The notes beneath the pieces are model-generated. The model did not search any database. It was given only the letters and a program-made list of their open reading frames with translations, and was not told the origin of the DNA. Both the position numbers and the translations under genes were made by a program. Source: an uncultured Alphaproteobacteria bacterium (lineage in GTDB: Bacteria > Pseudomonadota > Alphaproteobacteria > Rs-D84). Taken from it: DNA of 64,000 bases. Below are positions 43,440 through 52,603 of this stretch, piece after piece; within the stretch, counting starts at the first letter, position 1, and every line of letters starts with the position of its first letter. The stretch covers positions 26,864 to 90,863 of the forward strand of contig CAJOGD010000006.1 in NCBI GenBank assembly GCA_905233975.1. The letters run 5' to 3'.

Positions 43440-43576
43440 CGTCATACCGCGCTATCGGGCCCCACAAAAAACGTGCAACGTTTTTTGTGGGTGATTTCAC
43501 GCGGTATCTCGTCAGTGTTGCAGAGCGTAAACTCCCCTTCGCCCGGGGAGATTCCGCGTCAAGCGCGGAATGACGG
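43440..43576. repeat. Dispersed palindromic repeat R1 with nested element
   Basis: Begins CGTCATACCGCG and ends CGCGGAATGACGG, with CGCGGTATCTC, TTGCAGAG and GATTCCGCG inside. Same layout as 48351-48443 and, more loosely, 60901-61032. The first arm is interrupted at 43454-43495 by a smaller palindrome (ATCGGG...GTGGGTGAT). Confidence 0.7.
43454..43495. repeat. Mini palindrome nested in R1
   Basis: ATCGGGCCCCACAAAAAACG pairs with the mirror CGTTTTTTGTGGGTGAT. Related copies at 45160-45197 and 60982-61017 have the ends ATCACCCA and GGGACCCGAT in the opposite orientation. Confidence 0.6.
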
Positions 43577-43590
43577 GCCGCTAATTACCG

Positions 43591-45096
43591 TTATTGATTC
43601 TGGGGGATATAGATTATATTGTTAATATCCGGCCCGGCGGTAAGAGCCGATTCTGATAAAAATGTATTATTAACCGAGTCATATAGACCAATAGAATTAT
43701 CAGAATTCTTCCTTGCCGGTATATAATTTCGAACTAACACATCGTTATCATATACTTTCATCTCATAGAAATTACCGCTAAACCTAGGGGTACCTGTTGA
43801 GCCGTTGCTATTACCGATCGTCAACGTCCTTGAACAAGTGAATGTTCCCACATTTGTGTATGGTACCAAATTTCCATTAAAGTTAAATCCATGTTTATCC
43901 TGTACCAATTCGTTGATCACATTGGGAACTATCCCTGTTCCAGTCACTGTAACATTACCAAATCGTTCGTTCCCTGTTGCTATAAGATAGCAAGTTATTC
44001 GTGGATTTGAAGTGCCGGTTCCATAAACCCAAGAGCCGTTCGTCGTTCCCATAAATTTTGAAACAATTTTTGTGTCCTGATTTGGGGTAAAACCTGTATC
44101 TAATTCTTGGGCCCCATTAAAAGTTATATACTCCACCGGTGTGTAGTCAGATGGGACAAGGGTGGTGTATGGGGCTTCCTGATATGCCGTTGCGGTCGAA
44201 CCTTTTTCTATTTGAATTGTGTTTAAGGTACTGTTAAATATTGCACTATTGGTTTGAACAACGATCCATTTTGCTGTCGCCGGTGTTGTAAATGTATATG
44301 TGCCGGGATTCGTTGTTTCACGATGTATAAAGCTGTATGGTATGTTGGTTTGGTCGGTGGTGGTTGGTAATGTGGGGGTATCTATTGTTGCAAACCTGTA
44401 TATGCTGCCACCATCGGTAAAACCGGAAACGGTGTATGTCGTGTTCGGCTCGCATGGGCACGCCAAAGATTTTGAGCCATTTGCATAATACCAATATCCG
44501 TCCATAGTTGCGGCAAGGCTTCTGTTTCTAAATATCCAAGAATTATTTGTTTTATCGAATAAATTGCGACTTTCACCATTATTATGTATTGAGTAGACCC
44601 AGCAAAGATCTGTGCCGGGTTTGTATTCTGAACAAAGGAATTCGCTATCAAGTCCTTTCTTTAATGCGGCGTTGAATGTTTTTGCGTCGATAAGGTTGTT
44701 GCTTTGTTCAATGTACGTGCCGGTGTCTTGGTAAATACCCTTGGCGCCGATTTTCCCGGTCGTGCCAGTGTAGGTGACGGCGGTATGGTCGTTGATTGGG
44801 GCGATGTCATCCTGTTTTGTGGCAAGTTTAGTATTCACACCACCAACCATGGGAAGTGACGTGTCGGACGTGCTGGACCCCAGGTTCGATGTGACGGCAC
44901 GTTTTTGCACCGTTCCGGCCGAATCGGTATATTCCATGGCTTTGTTTTGTTCCGCTGTAAATTTATCCTGACGCGTGTCAAGTTCGTGCGTCACGTATTT
45001 CAATGATGTCGCGGTTTTCCGGTCCGCGGCTTCCTCCGCCACCGCCGGCAGCACCGCCGCCATCAACCCGAACAACAAAAACTTTTTCAACTGCAT
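43591..45096 (-). CDS. Modular secreted protein A: constant N-terminal half, lectin-like C-terminal module
   Basis: 501 aa, preceded by AAAGGAGAG. Signal peptide FLLFGLMAAVLPAVA, then a family-specific constant region of about 150 residues: ADRKTATSLKYVTHELDTRQ, KAMEYTDSAGTVQKRAV, SDTSLPMVGGVNTKL, DHTAVTYTG, SNNLIDAKTFNAALKKGLD, and PGTDLCWVYSIHN. Then a CBM-like beta region (SLACPCEPNTTYTVSGFTDG) and a LamG/concanavalin-like module (YITFNGAQELDTGFTPNQDT, YEMKVYDNDVLVRNYIPAR). Ends YIPQNQ like its two relatives. Probably a surface or periplasmic glycan-binding protein; there is no visible membrane anchor or barrel. Transcribed with the leader RNA at 45221-45436. Confidence 0.75.
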   Translation of the reverse strand: MQLKKFLLFGLMAAVLPAVAEEAADRKTATSLKYVTHELDTRQDKFTAEQNKAMEYTDSAGTVQKRAVTSNLGSSTSDTSLPMVGGVNTKLATKQDDIAPINDHTAVTYTGTTGKIGAKGIYQDTGTYIEQSNNLIDAKTFNAALKKGLDSEFLCSEYKPGTDLCWVYSIHNNGESRNLFDKTNNSWIFRNRSLAATMDGYWYYANGSKSLACPCEPNTTYTVSGFTDGGSIYRFATIDTPTLPTTTDQTNIPYSFIHRETTNPGTYTFTTPATAKWIVVQTNSAIFNSTLNTIQIEKGSTATAYQEAPYTTLVPSDYTPVEYITFNGAQELDTGFTPNQDTKIVSKFMGTTNGSWVYGTGTSNPRITCYLIATGNERFGNVTVTGTGIVPNVINELVQDKHGFNFNGNLVPYTNVGTFTCSRTLTIGNSNGSTGTPRFSGNFYEMKVYDNDVLVRNYIPARKNSDNSIGLYDSVNNTFLSESALTAGPDINNIIYIPQNQ

Positions 45097-45159
45097 GTTA
45101 TACTCTCCTTTCGCTTTTTACCACTACCCCGCCACTCCTCGTGGTCCTCCCCTTCGGTT

Positions 45160-45197
45160 ATCACCCACAAAATTTTTCAAATTTTGCGGGACCCGAT
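45160..45197. repeat. Mini palindrome in the 5' UTR of secreted protein A
   Basis: ATCACCCACAAAAT...ATTTTGCGGGACCCGAT, same ends as 60982-61017; sits between the leader RNA and the gene. Confidence 0.6.
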
Positions 45198-45220
45198 TGT
45201 GCGAAGGGGAATAAAAACTA

Positions 45221-45436
45221 CCGCGGTGAAAACCAAGCGGCCGGGGTGTTAGCAAATCATAACAGCGTTGATCCCAATGGCTTTCGGCGAACCTATTGTA
45301 TTACCATCGGCACCCCGAACCATATCGTTCGGGGGGATTTAACGATGCAAAAGCAAGGAAATCACAATGGATAACGATGCTATGCACCGGCTGTTATGGG
45401 CCTGCTAGAGCCCCGAACCAAGTTCCCACTTAGTTC
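45221..45436 (-). ncRNA. Structured leader RNA, copy L1 (upstream of 43591-45096)
   Basis: 216 nt in transcript sense, beginning GAACTAAGTGGGAACTTGG and ending CCGCTTGGTTTTCACCGCGG. Predicted helices: P1 GGTTCGGGG/CCCCGGCC, P2 TAGCA/TGCTA, P3 CATAACAGC/GCTGTTATG, an internal hairpin CGGTGCA/TGCATCG, hairpin P4 CCCCGAAC/GTTCGGGG, and P5 GATGG/CCATT. P3 has a different but fully complementary sequence in copies L2 and L3. No ORF of note inside. A promoter lies directly upstream. Confidence 0.75.
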
Positions 45437-45443
45437 AATGAAA

Positions 45444-45473
45444 ATCATAACACAATTTATTAAAACACGTCAA
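45444..45473 (-). promoter_or_regulatory. Promoter of leader RNA L1
   Basis: Minus-strand TTGACG, 18-nt spacer, TATGAT; start expected just before the conserved GAACTAAGTGGG. Confidence 0.65.
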
Positions 45474-45523
45474 GCAATAAATGTCTTTACACCGCGCGAA
45501 TAAATTTTTATAATCCGATTGCT

Positions 45524-47320
45524 ATGAAAAAAATTATTAATTCTATTAAAAAATTTATTAACGGCGATCCCAAAAATGGACGCATTAAATGGTCACTCTA
45601 TGTTCGCATTTGGCGCGAAATCGGCGTTCCGCAATTAAAGTGGATTATCGCCGGTGTTATCGCAACGATTGGCGCCGCCGCGGCCGAAGGTTATACGATT
45701 ACGCTTGTTCAACGCGTTGTCGATCAGGCCTTTATTGAAAAAAATATGGATTCAACATATATTGTCGGGTTGCTTATTATCGCCGCCTTTGGTGCCAAGG
45801 GCGCGTTTCGTTATGCGCAAACTTTGTTGATGTCCAAGGCGGGCTTGAATGCCAGTGCGATGTTGCAAAAGCGTATTTACAATCACATGGTGCGCATGGA
45901 CATTTCCGGATTCTTTGGCGAAGGAATCGGGAAACACCTTAACTATTTCTGGGTCCAGGCGGGCGCGGTTTTGAATTTGGTAACCGGGACGGTGGTCAAG
46001 ATTGTTCAAGAAATCGCGACACTTGCCATTACACTTGGGCTTATGGTTTATTATGCACCACAAATGTGCGCGGTGCTGCTGTTCTTGGTGCCGGCGATTA
46101 TGTTGCCGATGGTGGCGATTATGCGGCGGCGGCGTAAGTTGTCGCGGCAATCTTTTGGCATCGCGAATGATGTGTCGCAACATTTGAATCAAACTTTGCG
46201 CGGGATTAAAACTATTCAATCCTTTGCCACCGAAGAGTCTGAGGCAAAACGTTTCGCAAATGTTCTGAATAATTCGATGATAAATTCGTATAAAAGCGCC
46301 CAGGCGAACGGTTTGCAATCGCCATTGTTAGAGGTTATGATTTCGATTGGCCTTTGTTTGGCGATGATTCTGGGCGGGCATTTTATCGTTAGTGGCGCGA
46401 TTACGACCGGTGATTTTACGGCGTTCCTGTTGGCACTGACCGCCGCGTACAAGCCGGCGAAGTCAATCACAAACACCGGCGATACGGTGCAACATGGATT
46501 GCTGGCCGCGGAAATTTTGTTCGATTTCTTGGATACCAAACCGACAATTCGCGACACGAAAAATGCAACCGTATTGCGTGCGGTGCGTCCGTCGATTGAA
46601 TTCAAGAACGTAAAATTTTCATATGTCCCAGAAGAGCCTGTGTTGCGTAATATCAACCTGCGCGTGCCGGCGGGCAAGGTTTGCGCCCTGGTCGGGCCAA
46701 GTGGCGGCGGCAAGACAACAATGTTTAATTTGATTGAACGATTCTATGATCCGAACGATGGTATCATCGCGATAAATGGAACGGACATTAAAAAGTACAC
46801 TCTGAATTCGTTGCGCAAAAATATTTCAGAGGTTTCACAAGACGTGTTCTTGTTCAATGATACTATCGAAGCAAACATTAAATACGGCGCGCCAAACGCA
46901 TCGCACGAAGCGGTTGTCGCGGCGGCGCGGGCGGCGAATGCGCACGATTTTATTACGGCGTTTCCACATGGGTATGAAACAAGCGTGGGCGAAGGTGGCG
47001 CGTTGCTGTCGGGCGGACAAAAGCAACGCATCGCGATTGCGCGTGCGATACTAAAAGATGCGCCGATACTGCTGCTGGACGAGGCGACATCCGCCCTGGA
47101 TACCAAGAGTGAGAAACTGATACAAGAAGCTTTGCGTGACCTGATGCGCGGGCGGACGACGTTTGTTATTGCGCACCGGCTTTCGACGATTTTTGATGCC
47201 GATATGATTTGCGTTATCAAGGACGGCGAAATTATCGAACAGGGAACCGACGAAGAATTGGTCAAACTTGGCGGCGAATATAAAAAACTGCGCGACATTC
47301 AGGTGAAGAGTAAGAAATAA
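45524..47320 (+). CDS. ABC exporter, MsbA/lipid-flippase-like
   Basis: 598 aa with fused membrane and nucleotide-binding domains. Six membrane segments in residues about 40-320; Walker A VGPSGGGKTTMF, signature LLSGGQKQRIAIARAIL, Walker B ILLLDEATSALD, H-loop IAHRLSTI. Closest in pattern to MsbA-type lipid A or multidrug exporters; substrate cannot be fixed. Start at the ATG 45524; no strong ribosome site. Confidence 0.88.
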   Translation: MKKIINSIKKFINGDPKNGRIKWSLYVRIWREIGVPQLKWIIAGVIATIGAAAAEGYTITLVQRVVDQAFIEKNMDSTYIVGLLIIAAFGAKGAFRYAQTLLMSKAGLNASAMLQKRIYNHMVRMDISGFFGEGIGKHLNYFWVQAGAVLNLVTGTVVKIVQEIATLAITLGLMVYYAPQMCAVLLFLVPAIMLPMVAIMRRRRKLSRQSFGIANDVSQHLNQTLRGIKTIQSFATEESEAKRFANVLNNSMINSYKSAQANGLQSPLLEVMISIGLCLAMILGGHFIVSGAITTGDFTAFLLALTAAYKPAKSITNTGDTVQHGLLAAEILFDFLDTKPTIRDTKNATVLRAVRPSIEFKNVKFSYVPEEPVLRNINLRVPAGKVCALVGPSGGGKTTMFNLIERFYDPNDGIIAINGTDIKKYTLNSLRKNISEVSQDVFLFNDTIEANIKYGAPNASHEAVVAAARAANAHDFITAFPHGYETSVGEGGALLSGGQKQRIAIARAILKDAPILLLDEATSALDTKSEKLIQEALRDLMRGRTTFVIAHRLSTIFDADMICVIKDGEIIEQGTDEELVKLGGEYKKLRDIQVKSKK

Positions 47321-47403
47321 TGGGAAGTTCCGACTTCGCCAAGGCTACGTTGGACATGGGTTAGTGAAAAGCCAGTTCGTCTTGTTTTCCCAGACCAAAA
47401 AAT

Positions 47404-47425
47404 AAAAACCGCAAATGCGGTTTTG
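47404..47425 (-). terminator. Terminator of tRNA-Lys
   Basis: AAAACCGC-ATTT-GCGGTTTT just past the CCA end on the minus strand; also faces the exporter gene. Confidence 0.8.
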
Positions 47426-47431
47426 ATTTTT

Positions 47432-47507
47432 TGGTGGGGCCACAGGGACTCGAACCCTGGACCCAATGATTAAAAGTCATTTGCTCTACCAACTGAGCTA
47501 TAGCCCC
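47432..47507 (-). tRNA. tRNA-Lys (UUU)
   Basis: Acceptor GGGGCTA / TGGCCCC with encoded CCA, D-arm GCTCAGTTGGTAGAGC, anticodon arm AATGA-CTTTTAA-TCATT, T-arm CAGGGTTCGAGTCCCTG. 76 nt. Confidence 0.96.
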
Positions 47508-47591
47508 AGAACTTTCTTTTCCAGCAGTTCGGCGGAGATTATGACACATTTTTTACAAAAAGCAAGAAAATTATGGTGCACGCCAAAAAAA

Positions 47592-48290
47592 TTATTCCGC
47601 CGGCGCGTCTTTTGGCGCCGCGCCCGCGGGTCCGGCAAGTTCCGCCTCGGCCAGTAATTGTTCGAACTTCATCGCGATTGCCGCCCCGGAATCCAGCCAA
47701 TCCACGACTTTTTCGATAGTGTTTTTGACGTGCCGCGCGATAATCCGCCGATTCCCGCGCAGGTGATGTTCATTTACCACGTGCGATATGTGCCGCCCCA
47801 GTTCCGTCAGCAACCGCAAATCGTCGGTCGAAAGCACGTTTTCGCGCCCGTATCGATAGATAATATTTTCCAATTCGCCGTAATACCCATGCAGCAACCC
47901 CATGCACTTGCCGTCCATGCGCAATTTTTTGATTATGTACGCCTCGCTTAAACTCTGCATCTTGTTTATGCCCATCAGTGTCGTGCGGCCGCGCAGCCCC
48001 AGCATTTTGCGCAACACCAAAACCACGTGCAGCACCAGTGTGTTTATTTTCTCGTCAACATTGACCGTCATGGTTTCTTGCAGCCGCCGCGATACGCGCG
48101 AATTCGTATAGTCGTAAAGCAAAAACACCAACGGTATCGCAAGCAAAGACGCCGATATATTCGTAATTAAATCTGCGACATTTGGGTCACTGACGTTGTC
48201 GAGTGATATAGTGAACAACAGAACGCCGCCCAAAATGGACGCGACATAAGGCAACGCACGCAACACAAAATCCCGGACTTTTTCCCACAT
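47592..48290 (-). CDS. Unknown inner-membrane protein with helical cytosolic domain
   Basis: 232 aa from ATG 48290, placed 7 nt after a TATAAT box. Two hydrophobic segments (about residues 10-27, LRALPYVASILGGVLLFT, and 42-60, ISASLLAIPLVFLLYD), then a ~150-residue helical region with many Arg/Leu and an Ala/Pro tail (GPAGAAPKDAPAE). Not recognised. Confidence 0.68.
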   Translation of the reverse strand: MWEKVRDFVLRALPYVASILGGVLLFTISLDNVSDPNVADLITNISASLLAIPLVFLLYDYTNSRVSRRLQETMTVNVDEKINTLVLHVVLVLRKMLGLRGRTTLMGINKMQSLSEAYIIKKLRMDGKCMGLLHGYYGELENIIYRYGRENVLSTDDLRLLTELGRHISHVVNEHHLRGNRRIIARHVKNTIEKVVDWLDSGAAIAMKFEQLLAEAELAGPAGAAPKDAPAE

Positions 48291-48297
48291 GCGACAT

Positions 48298-48326
48298 ATT
48301 ATACCGCCCCGCCCCACCGTTGTCAT
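48298..48326 (-). promoter_or_regulatory. Predicted leaderless promoter for 47592-48290
   Basis: Minus-strand ATGACA, 17-nt spacer, TATAAT, then 7 nt to the ATG. Confidence 0.6.
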
Positions 48327-48350
48327 TGTGAATGGATTCCGCAAAACCGC

Positions 48351-48443
48351 CGTCATACCGCGGAAACGCGGTATCTCCCCGGCGTTGCAGAGAATTAGAC
48401 CGCGACAAGCCCGACAAGATTCCGCCTTTCGGCGGAATGACGG
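48351..48443. repeat. Dispersed palindromic repeat R2
   Basis: CGTCATACCGCG-GAAA-CGCGGTATCTC, GTTGCAGAG, then GATTCCGCC-TTTC-GGCGGAATGACGG: the uninterrupted form of the R1 layout. Confidence 0.75.
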
Positions 48444-48533
48444 GACTCTGTTTTCCCTTTCCCACTTGAAAATTCGTCAAATTTGCACTATAATAATATA
48501 GTCTGGGGCGAGGTAGAACCAAAGGAGTCGGCA

Positions 48534-50864
48534 ATGGCGAGCATAGATGGTTTTTTAACAACTTATTTTAAACAGTTGCACTTTAATTCGATGTCGCCAG
48601 AGGTGCGCGCGCGTTGGGAAGAGTATATGAAACTTCCCGATTTAAACTGGTCTATGAAGGACTGGCGGCGCGAACTTATGCACGAAACCGCGCCAGACAG
48701 CGGCGAATACGTCAATTTTGATTTACCTAGTATCAAAGAAGGCGAAAATACGGCGCGTGTTGATGCAGGCCTTAAAGACCCCGGTTTAACGGACGATCAG
48801 ATTAAAGATTTATACAAATATATGAATGCGGCCGTCAGTGGAATGGCGGAAGATAAAAAAATCAATAATGCTGAATTCAAGACTGCGAAAGACTTTGTTA
48901 ATGACTTTTACGGTACTTTTGAAGTTGGCGAACCACCTGTTTCACATACGAATATATTCAATATTATTAAAGTTTCTTCGCCAACAAAAACTACATTGGA
49001 AGATATTATCAGACTGCCAAATGGCGCGTTGCACATTTTGAAAGCCCCTGTTGAAAGGGCGCTTGAACAAATATCTGGCGAAAAAAAATTAACTTTTGAT
49101 AAACTTATCGAAAAAATACAAAAAGGCGATTATGATAAAGACAGCGCGTTCAGAGAACAATTAATCAAATTGTTTGAAAACATAGAGAATTTCGCGCCAT
49201 ACAGCTGGTTAGATTATACGCCCGATGGTGGTGCGACCTATCCAAACAAGACAAATTTATATCAGTTTACAGGAACTTTACGCGACAGCCTGGTTGAAGG
49301 ATTGAAACCCGAACCGTCTGATGACGTAATAGAACGTTTTAAACGCGGTTATGGTAATGTTTTTGAACGTATCTATAAAAAACCAAAGGTCAAAGCACTT
49401 TTTGCAGAACATGACGACAATGGTATTATTGCCGCGTTAGATGCTGCGCGCAATGCTGTTAATTATGACGTTCCGGATCAACCGAATTATCTTTATCCCA
49501 AAACAGAAAAACATCTAAATGCCCCCCAACGTATAAAAAAGGCAATAGACGATTTTTATGAAAATAATCTTGAAAAATATTTTAACAATCTTGGAGGCGA
49601 CAGATTATTTAAGTCCAAACCTGCACGCGATATTGTAAAAGGAATCAACAAAGCAAAAATTAAACGTACTGGTGGTTTAGATGAAATATTAACCAATTCT
49701 GACAAAATTAAAAAGGAAATAGAACACGAATCCACAAGTACCGGGTCACATTTTGAATGGTTCCTTAAAGAAATGAAAGTTATCAAGGATGCCGATGACA
49801 AGGCTTTTGAGGCTTGTTTGCGTAATGGTGTATCTTTGCGTGGTGTTGTGCAAAGAGTGATTATGGACGCAGTTAGTGCCGGAAAAGTCGCAGAAGCAAA
49901 AACCGCGCTTGAAATTTTATCTGTTATGAAATATGAAAACACCACAAGTAAAACATTGGACGCAATAAAAGAAGATAAGGATTTATTCAAATATTTCTCT
50001 AATCTAGAGCTTGCAAAGAAGAACGAGGGCACCAAGTTTGTTGCAGAAGCCATGGATAAAACCATGCGCATTGGCGGTATCGCCATCGCAACAATGGCCA
50101 CTGTTGCCGTCAATACCGTTCGCAAATTGGGCAGCAAGATTCGCAAAGAAAACAAAGACCTCAACGCAGCACATAATGCCAAGAAAGCAGAAAACGAACG
50201 AGATAAAACAGAATTGCAAAATAAAATCGAGGATAACAGAAGAAACGAAGCTCAAAAACAACGAGAAAAAGAAGCTGTAATATCAAGGTACGGCGACGAG
50301 GATACAATTAACAATAAATTAAATGAAAAAAAGACTTATAAAGACCGTTTGACGTCTTATCTTAAAACAGAACTTGACAATATGGAAGCTTTTAAAAACA
50401 GGACTGGCGCCACAGATGATGAAGTCAATGCATATGACACATTTGTACAATGGTACGAGAAATACATGAATGATGGCACCGCTATACCAGATGCTGTTTA
50501 TGATGCTATGCCGGATACAATGAAAGTATATACAGATAAAATCAAAAGACTTTTACGCGCATATCCCGCTGTTAATGATCACTTGACCCAAGCCCAAGAA
50601 ACAAAGAAAATTTTTGATGAGGCTTCAAATGCATTGACTGTTGCCAGTGACGAATTAGCTGCAAATCAAAAAAAACTGGATAGTTGGGATACAGATCACA
50701 AAGATAAGTATGATGAACTTATTAAATATTGGAATGAGTTGGAATTTGGACGCGATATGCACCTTGGACGTGTCTTTGGCGGTATGTATAGCAGATTTGG
50801 CAACAAGAAAACCCAACAAGAAAAGTATTTCGCAAAGTTTAACAATGGAATACCGTCCAGATAA
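48534..50864 (+). CDS. Large unknown protein, 776 residues
   Basis: Starts at ATG 48534 with AAGGAG; preceding in-frame codons lack one. The N-terminal 500 residues are polar and mixed helix/loop without repeats I can recognise. Around residues 505-525 a hydrophobic segment (IGGIAIATMATVAVNTV) could be a membrane helix, followed by a strongly charged coiled coil (NAKKAENERDKTELQNKIED and onward) and another Lys/Glu-rich helix pair near the end (GMYSRFGNKKTQQEK). No signal peptide. AT-rich compared with ackA next to it. Followed by its own terminator. Function unknown. Confidence 0.72.
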   Translation: MASIDGFLTTYFKQLHFNSMSPEVRARWEEYMKLPDLNWSMKDWRRELMHETAPDSGEYVNFDLPSIKEGENTARVDAGLKDPGLTDDQIKDLYKYMNAAVSGMAEDKKINNAEFKTAKDFVNDFYGTFEVGEPPVSHTNIFNIIKVSSPTKTTLEDIIRLPNGALHILKAPVERALEQISGEKKLTFDKLIEKIQKGDYDKDSAFREQLIKLFENIENFAPYSWLDYTPDGGATYPNKTNLYQFTGTLRDSLVEGLKPEPSDDVIERFKRGYGNVFERIYKKPKVKALFAEHDDNGIIAALDAARNAVNYDVPDQPNYLYPKTEKHLNAPQRIKKAIDDFYENNLEKYFNNLGGDRLFKSKPARDIVKGINKAKIKRTGGLDEILTNSDKIKKEIEHESTSTGSHFEWFLKEMKVIKDADDKAFEACLRNGVSLRGVVQRVIMDAVSAGKVAEAKTALEILSVMKYENTTSKTLDAIKEDKDLFKYFSNLELAKKNEGTKFVAEAMDKTMRIGGIAIATMATVAVNTVRKLGSKIRKENKDLNAAHNAKKAENERDKTELQNKIEDNRRNEAQKQREKEAVISRYGDEDTINNKLNEKKTYKDRLTSYLKTELDNMEAFKNRTGATDDEVNAYDTFVQWYEKYMNDGTAIPDAVYDAMPDTMKVYTDKIKRLLRAYPAVNDHLTQAQETKKIFDEASNALTVASDELAANQKKLDSWDTDHKDKYDELIKYWNELEFGRDMHLGRVFGGMYSRFGNKKTQQEKYFAKFNNGIPSR

Positions 50865-50870
50865 TCCCCC

Positions 50871-50893
50871 TGCCCCCGGCGGGGGCATTTTTT
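50871..50893 (+). terminator. Terminator after the 776-residue protein
   Basis: TGCCCCC-GGC-GGGGGCA followed by six T residues. Confidence 0.9.
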
Positions 50894-50964
50894 GTTGAAA
50901 TATAAAACACCTGGTGCTACACTTTCGCGCGTAATGCAATAAACATGAACCAAAAGGAACGAAT

Positions 50965-52206
50965 ATGTATATTATGGCGCTGAACTGTGGATCGTCCAGT
51001 TTGAAATATCAAATCTTTGACGCCGACACGAAAAAGCAAATTGTTGGTGGAAATGTTGAAAAAATCGGTTTGCCGGATTCTTTCATCACGCAAAAATATC
51101 CTGATGGAACCAAAGAACGCAAAGAAACCCCGATGCAAAATCATAACGATGCGCTGAATGTCGTTATGGGCATGCTGCGCGCGGCCTCGGTCGATATGAA
51201 TGAAATTCGCGGGATTGGGCATCGCGTTGTTATGGGCGGTTCGAAATTTGCCGCGTCCGTTGAAATTACCGACGATGTTATGCGCGAAATTCAGAACTGG
51301 CGCGATTTGATGCCGTTGCATATTCCGGCGTCACTGATGGGAATCGAAAGCGCGCGCCAAATGTTGCCGAACGCGACCCAGGTTGCCGTCTTTGACACCG
51401 CGTTCTTGCAAACCATGCCGGAATACGCGTATCGCTATGCGGTGCCGGACGCGTGGTATCGCGAACTGGGCGTGCGGCGCTATGGATTCCATGGGACCAG
51501 TCACCTGTACGTGTCAAAGCGCGCGGCGGTTATGCTGGGCAAACCTGCGGCGGATTGCAATTTGATTACCATGCACATCGGTTCGGGCGCGTCGGGCGTT
51601 GCGATTAAGGCTGGGCGCGCGGTTGATACGACATTGGGCATGACGCCGACGGCGGGCCTGATGATGGGAACGCGGCCGGGCGATGTTGATGCGGGCGCGT
51701 TGCTCTATGTCATGGAGAAATTGAAACTGTCGCCGGAACAGATGACAAAGCACATGAACAAAGATTCCGGGCATGTCGGTATTACAAAATGCTTTTCTGA
51801 TCGGCGCGAATTGGAACAGAACCGCGAAACAAATGCCGATTGCGAATTGTCGCTGAAGATGGAAGTGCACAGTGTAAAGAAATATATCGGCGCGTTTATG
51901 GCGGAACTGGGGCATGTTGATGCGTTGGTATTTACCGCGGGCGTTGGCGAAAACGATGATTACCTGCGCGGGAAATTCTGTGAGGGATTGGAAGAATTGG
52001 GAATCAAAATTGACGCGGATAAAAACGCAAAAGCGTTGGGACGCCTGGACGCCGGTGAATCCGTAATCAGCGCGGACGACAGCAAGGTCAAAGTTTTCAT
52101 GATTCCGACAAACGAAGAAATCGTTATCGTCGAAGATACACTTGGCATTATGAACGGCACGTATAATCCGGATCATCTAAAGATGGATTATTCCTTTGCG
52201 AAATAG
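50965..52206 (+). CDS. ackA: Acetate kinase
   Basis: 413 aa. Makes ATP from acetyl phosphate. Seen: ALNCGSSSLKYQIFD, GHRVVMGGS, YGFHGTSHLYV, MHIGSGASGVAIKAG, TPTAGLMMGTRPGDVD, FTAGVGEND. AAAAGGAAC upstream. No phosphotransacetylase gene beside it, which is unusual; pta must lie elsewhere. Confidence 0.97.
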   Translation: MYIMALNCGSSSLKYQIFDADTKKQIVGGNVEKIGLPDSFITQKYPDGTKERKETPMQNHNDALNVVMGMLRAASVDMNEIRGIGHRVVMGGSKFAASVEITDDVMREIQNWRDLMPLHIPASLMGIESARQMLPNATQVAVFDTAFLQTMPEYAYRYAVPDAWYRELGVRRYGFHGTSHLYVSKRAAVMLGKPAADCNLITMHIGSGASGVAIKAGRAVDTTLGMTPTAGLMMGTRPGDVDAGALLYVMEKLKLSPEQMTKHMNKDSGHVGITKCFSDRRELEQNRETNADCELSLKMEVHSVKKYIGAFMAELGHVDALVFTAGVGENDDYLRGKFCEGLEELGIKIDADKNAKALGRLDAGESVISADDSKVKVFMIPTNEEIVIVEDTLGIMNGTYNPDHLKMDYSFAK

Positions 52207-52245
52207 TAAATAGTGTAAGTGATTAGTGTTAGTGATTAGTGTTAG

Positions 52246-52356
52246 TGCGCGGGGCTTTTGTCCCGCGTTTTTCATTTTTCAAAAAAATGTTCTTGATTAA
52301 ATTCAATCAAATTTGTTAAAATAAAAACTGAACTGAGTGGGAACTTGGTTCGGGGT
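52246..52356 (+). repeat. Promoter-block inverted repeat, left copy
   Basis: About 110 bp comprising the hairpin GCGCGGGGCTTTTGTCCCGC, the TTGATT/TAAAAT promoter and the first bases of the leader RNA. By eye it differs at only about two or three positions from the reverse complement of 61264-61374. The hairpin with its T run also ends ackA transcription. Confidence 0.8.
52293..52322 (+). promoter_or_regulatory. Promoter of leader RNA L2
   Basis: TTGATT, 18-nt spacer, TAAAAT; the same promoter occurs inverted at 61298-61327. Confidence 0.7.
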
Positions 52357-52548
52357 CGTCGTAGGCCCACAGTAAAGGCGACAAAACTGTCGTATCCGCA
52401 CAGTGTGTGGCGCCTTGGGCGTCTTTTATTGTGCATACCCCGACTTTGGTCGGGGTGCTGTTGGATATAAAACAGGTTTACCGAAGTCCTGCAGGATCAT
52501 GCTTTACTGTGATTTACGAACACCCCGACCGCTTGGTTTCCACCGCGG
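52330..52548 (+). ncRNA. Structured leader RNA, copy L2 (upstream of 52604-53572)
   Basis: 219 nt. P1 GGTTCGGGG/CCCCGACC; P2 TCGTA/TACGA, a compensated change from TAGCA/TGCTA in L1 and L3; P3 CACAGTAAAG/CTTTACTGTG; P4 CCCCGAC/GTCGGGG. The internal 5' hairpin and P5 are weak in this copy. It ends 55 nt before the ATG, the closest of the three, with no repeat inserted between. Confidence 0.78.
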
Positions 52549-52603
52549 CATTTATTTTAGTGTAAGTGTTAGTGCAAGTGGTTAGTGAAAAAAGGGGAGG
52601 AAA

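Noticed and set aside
43440..43576. CRISPR array
   Set aside because: The repeats in this region are palindromic dispersed elements without regular spacers; no cas genes are present.
43591..45096. Phage tail fibre as identity of the modular proteins
   Set aside because: All three have clear signal peptides and own promoters, and none is near the phage genes; the lectin-like modules alone do not make them tail fibres.
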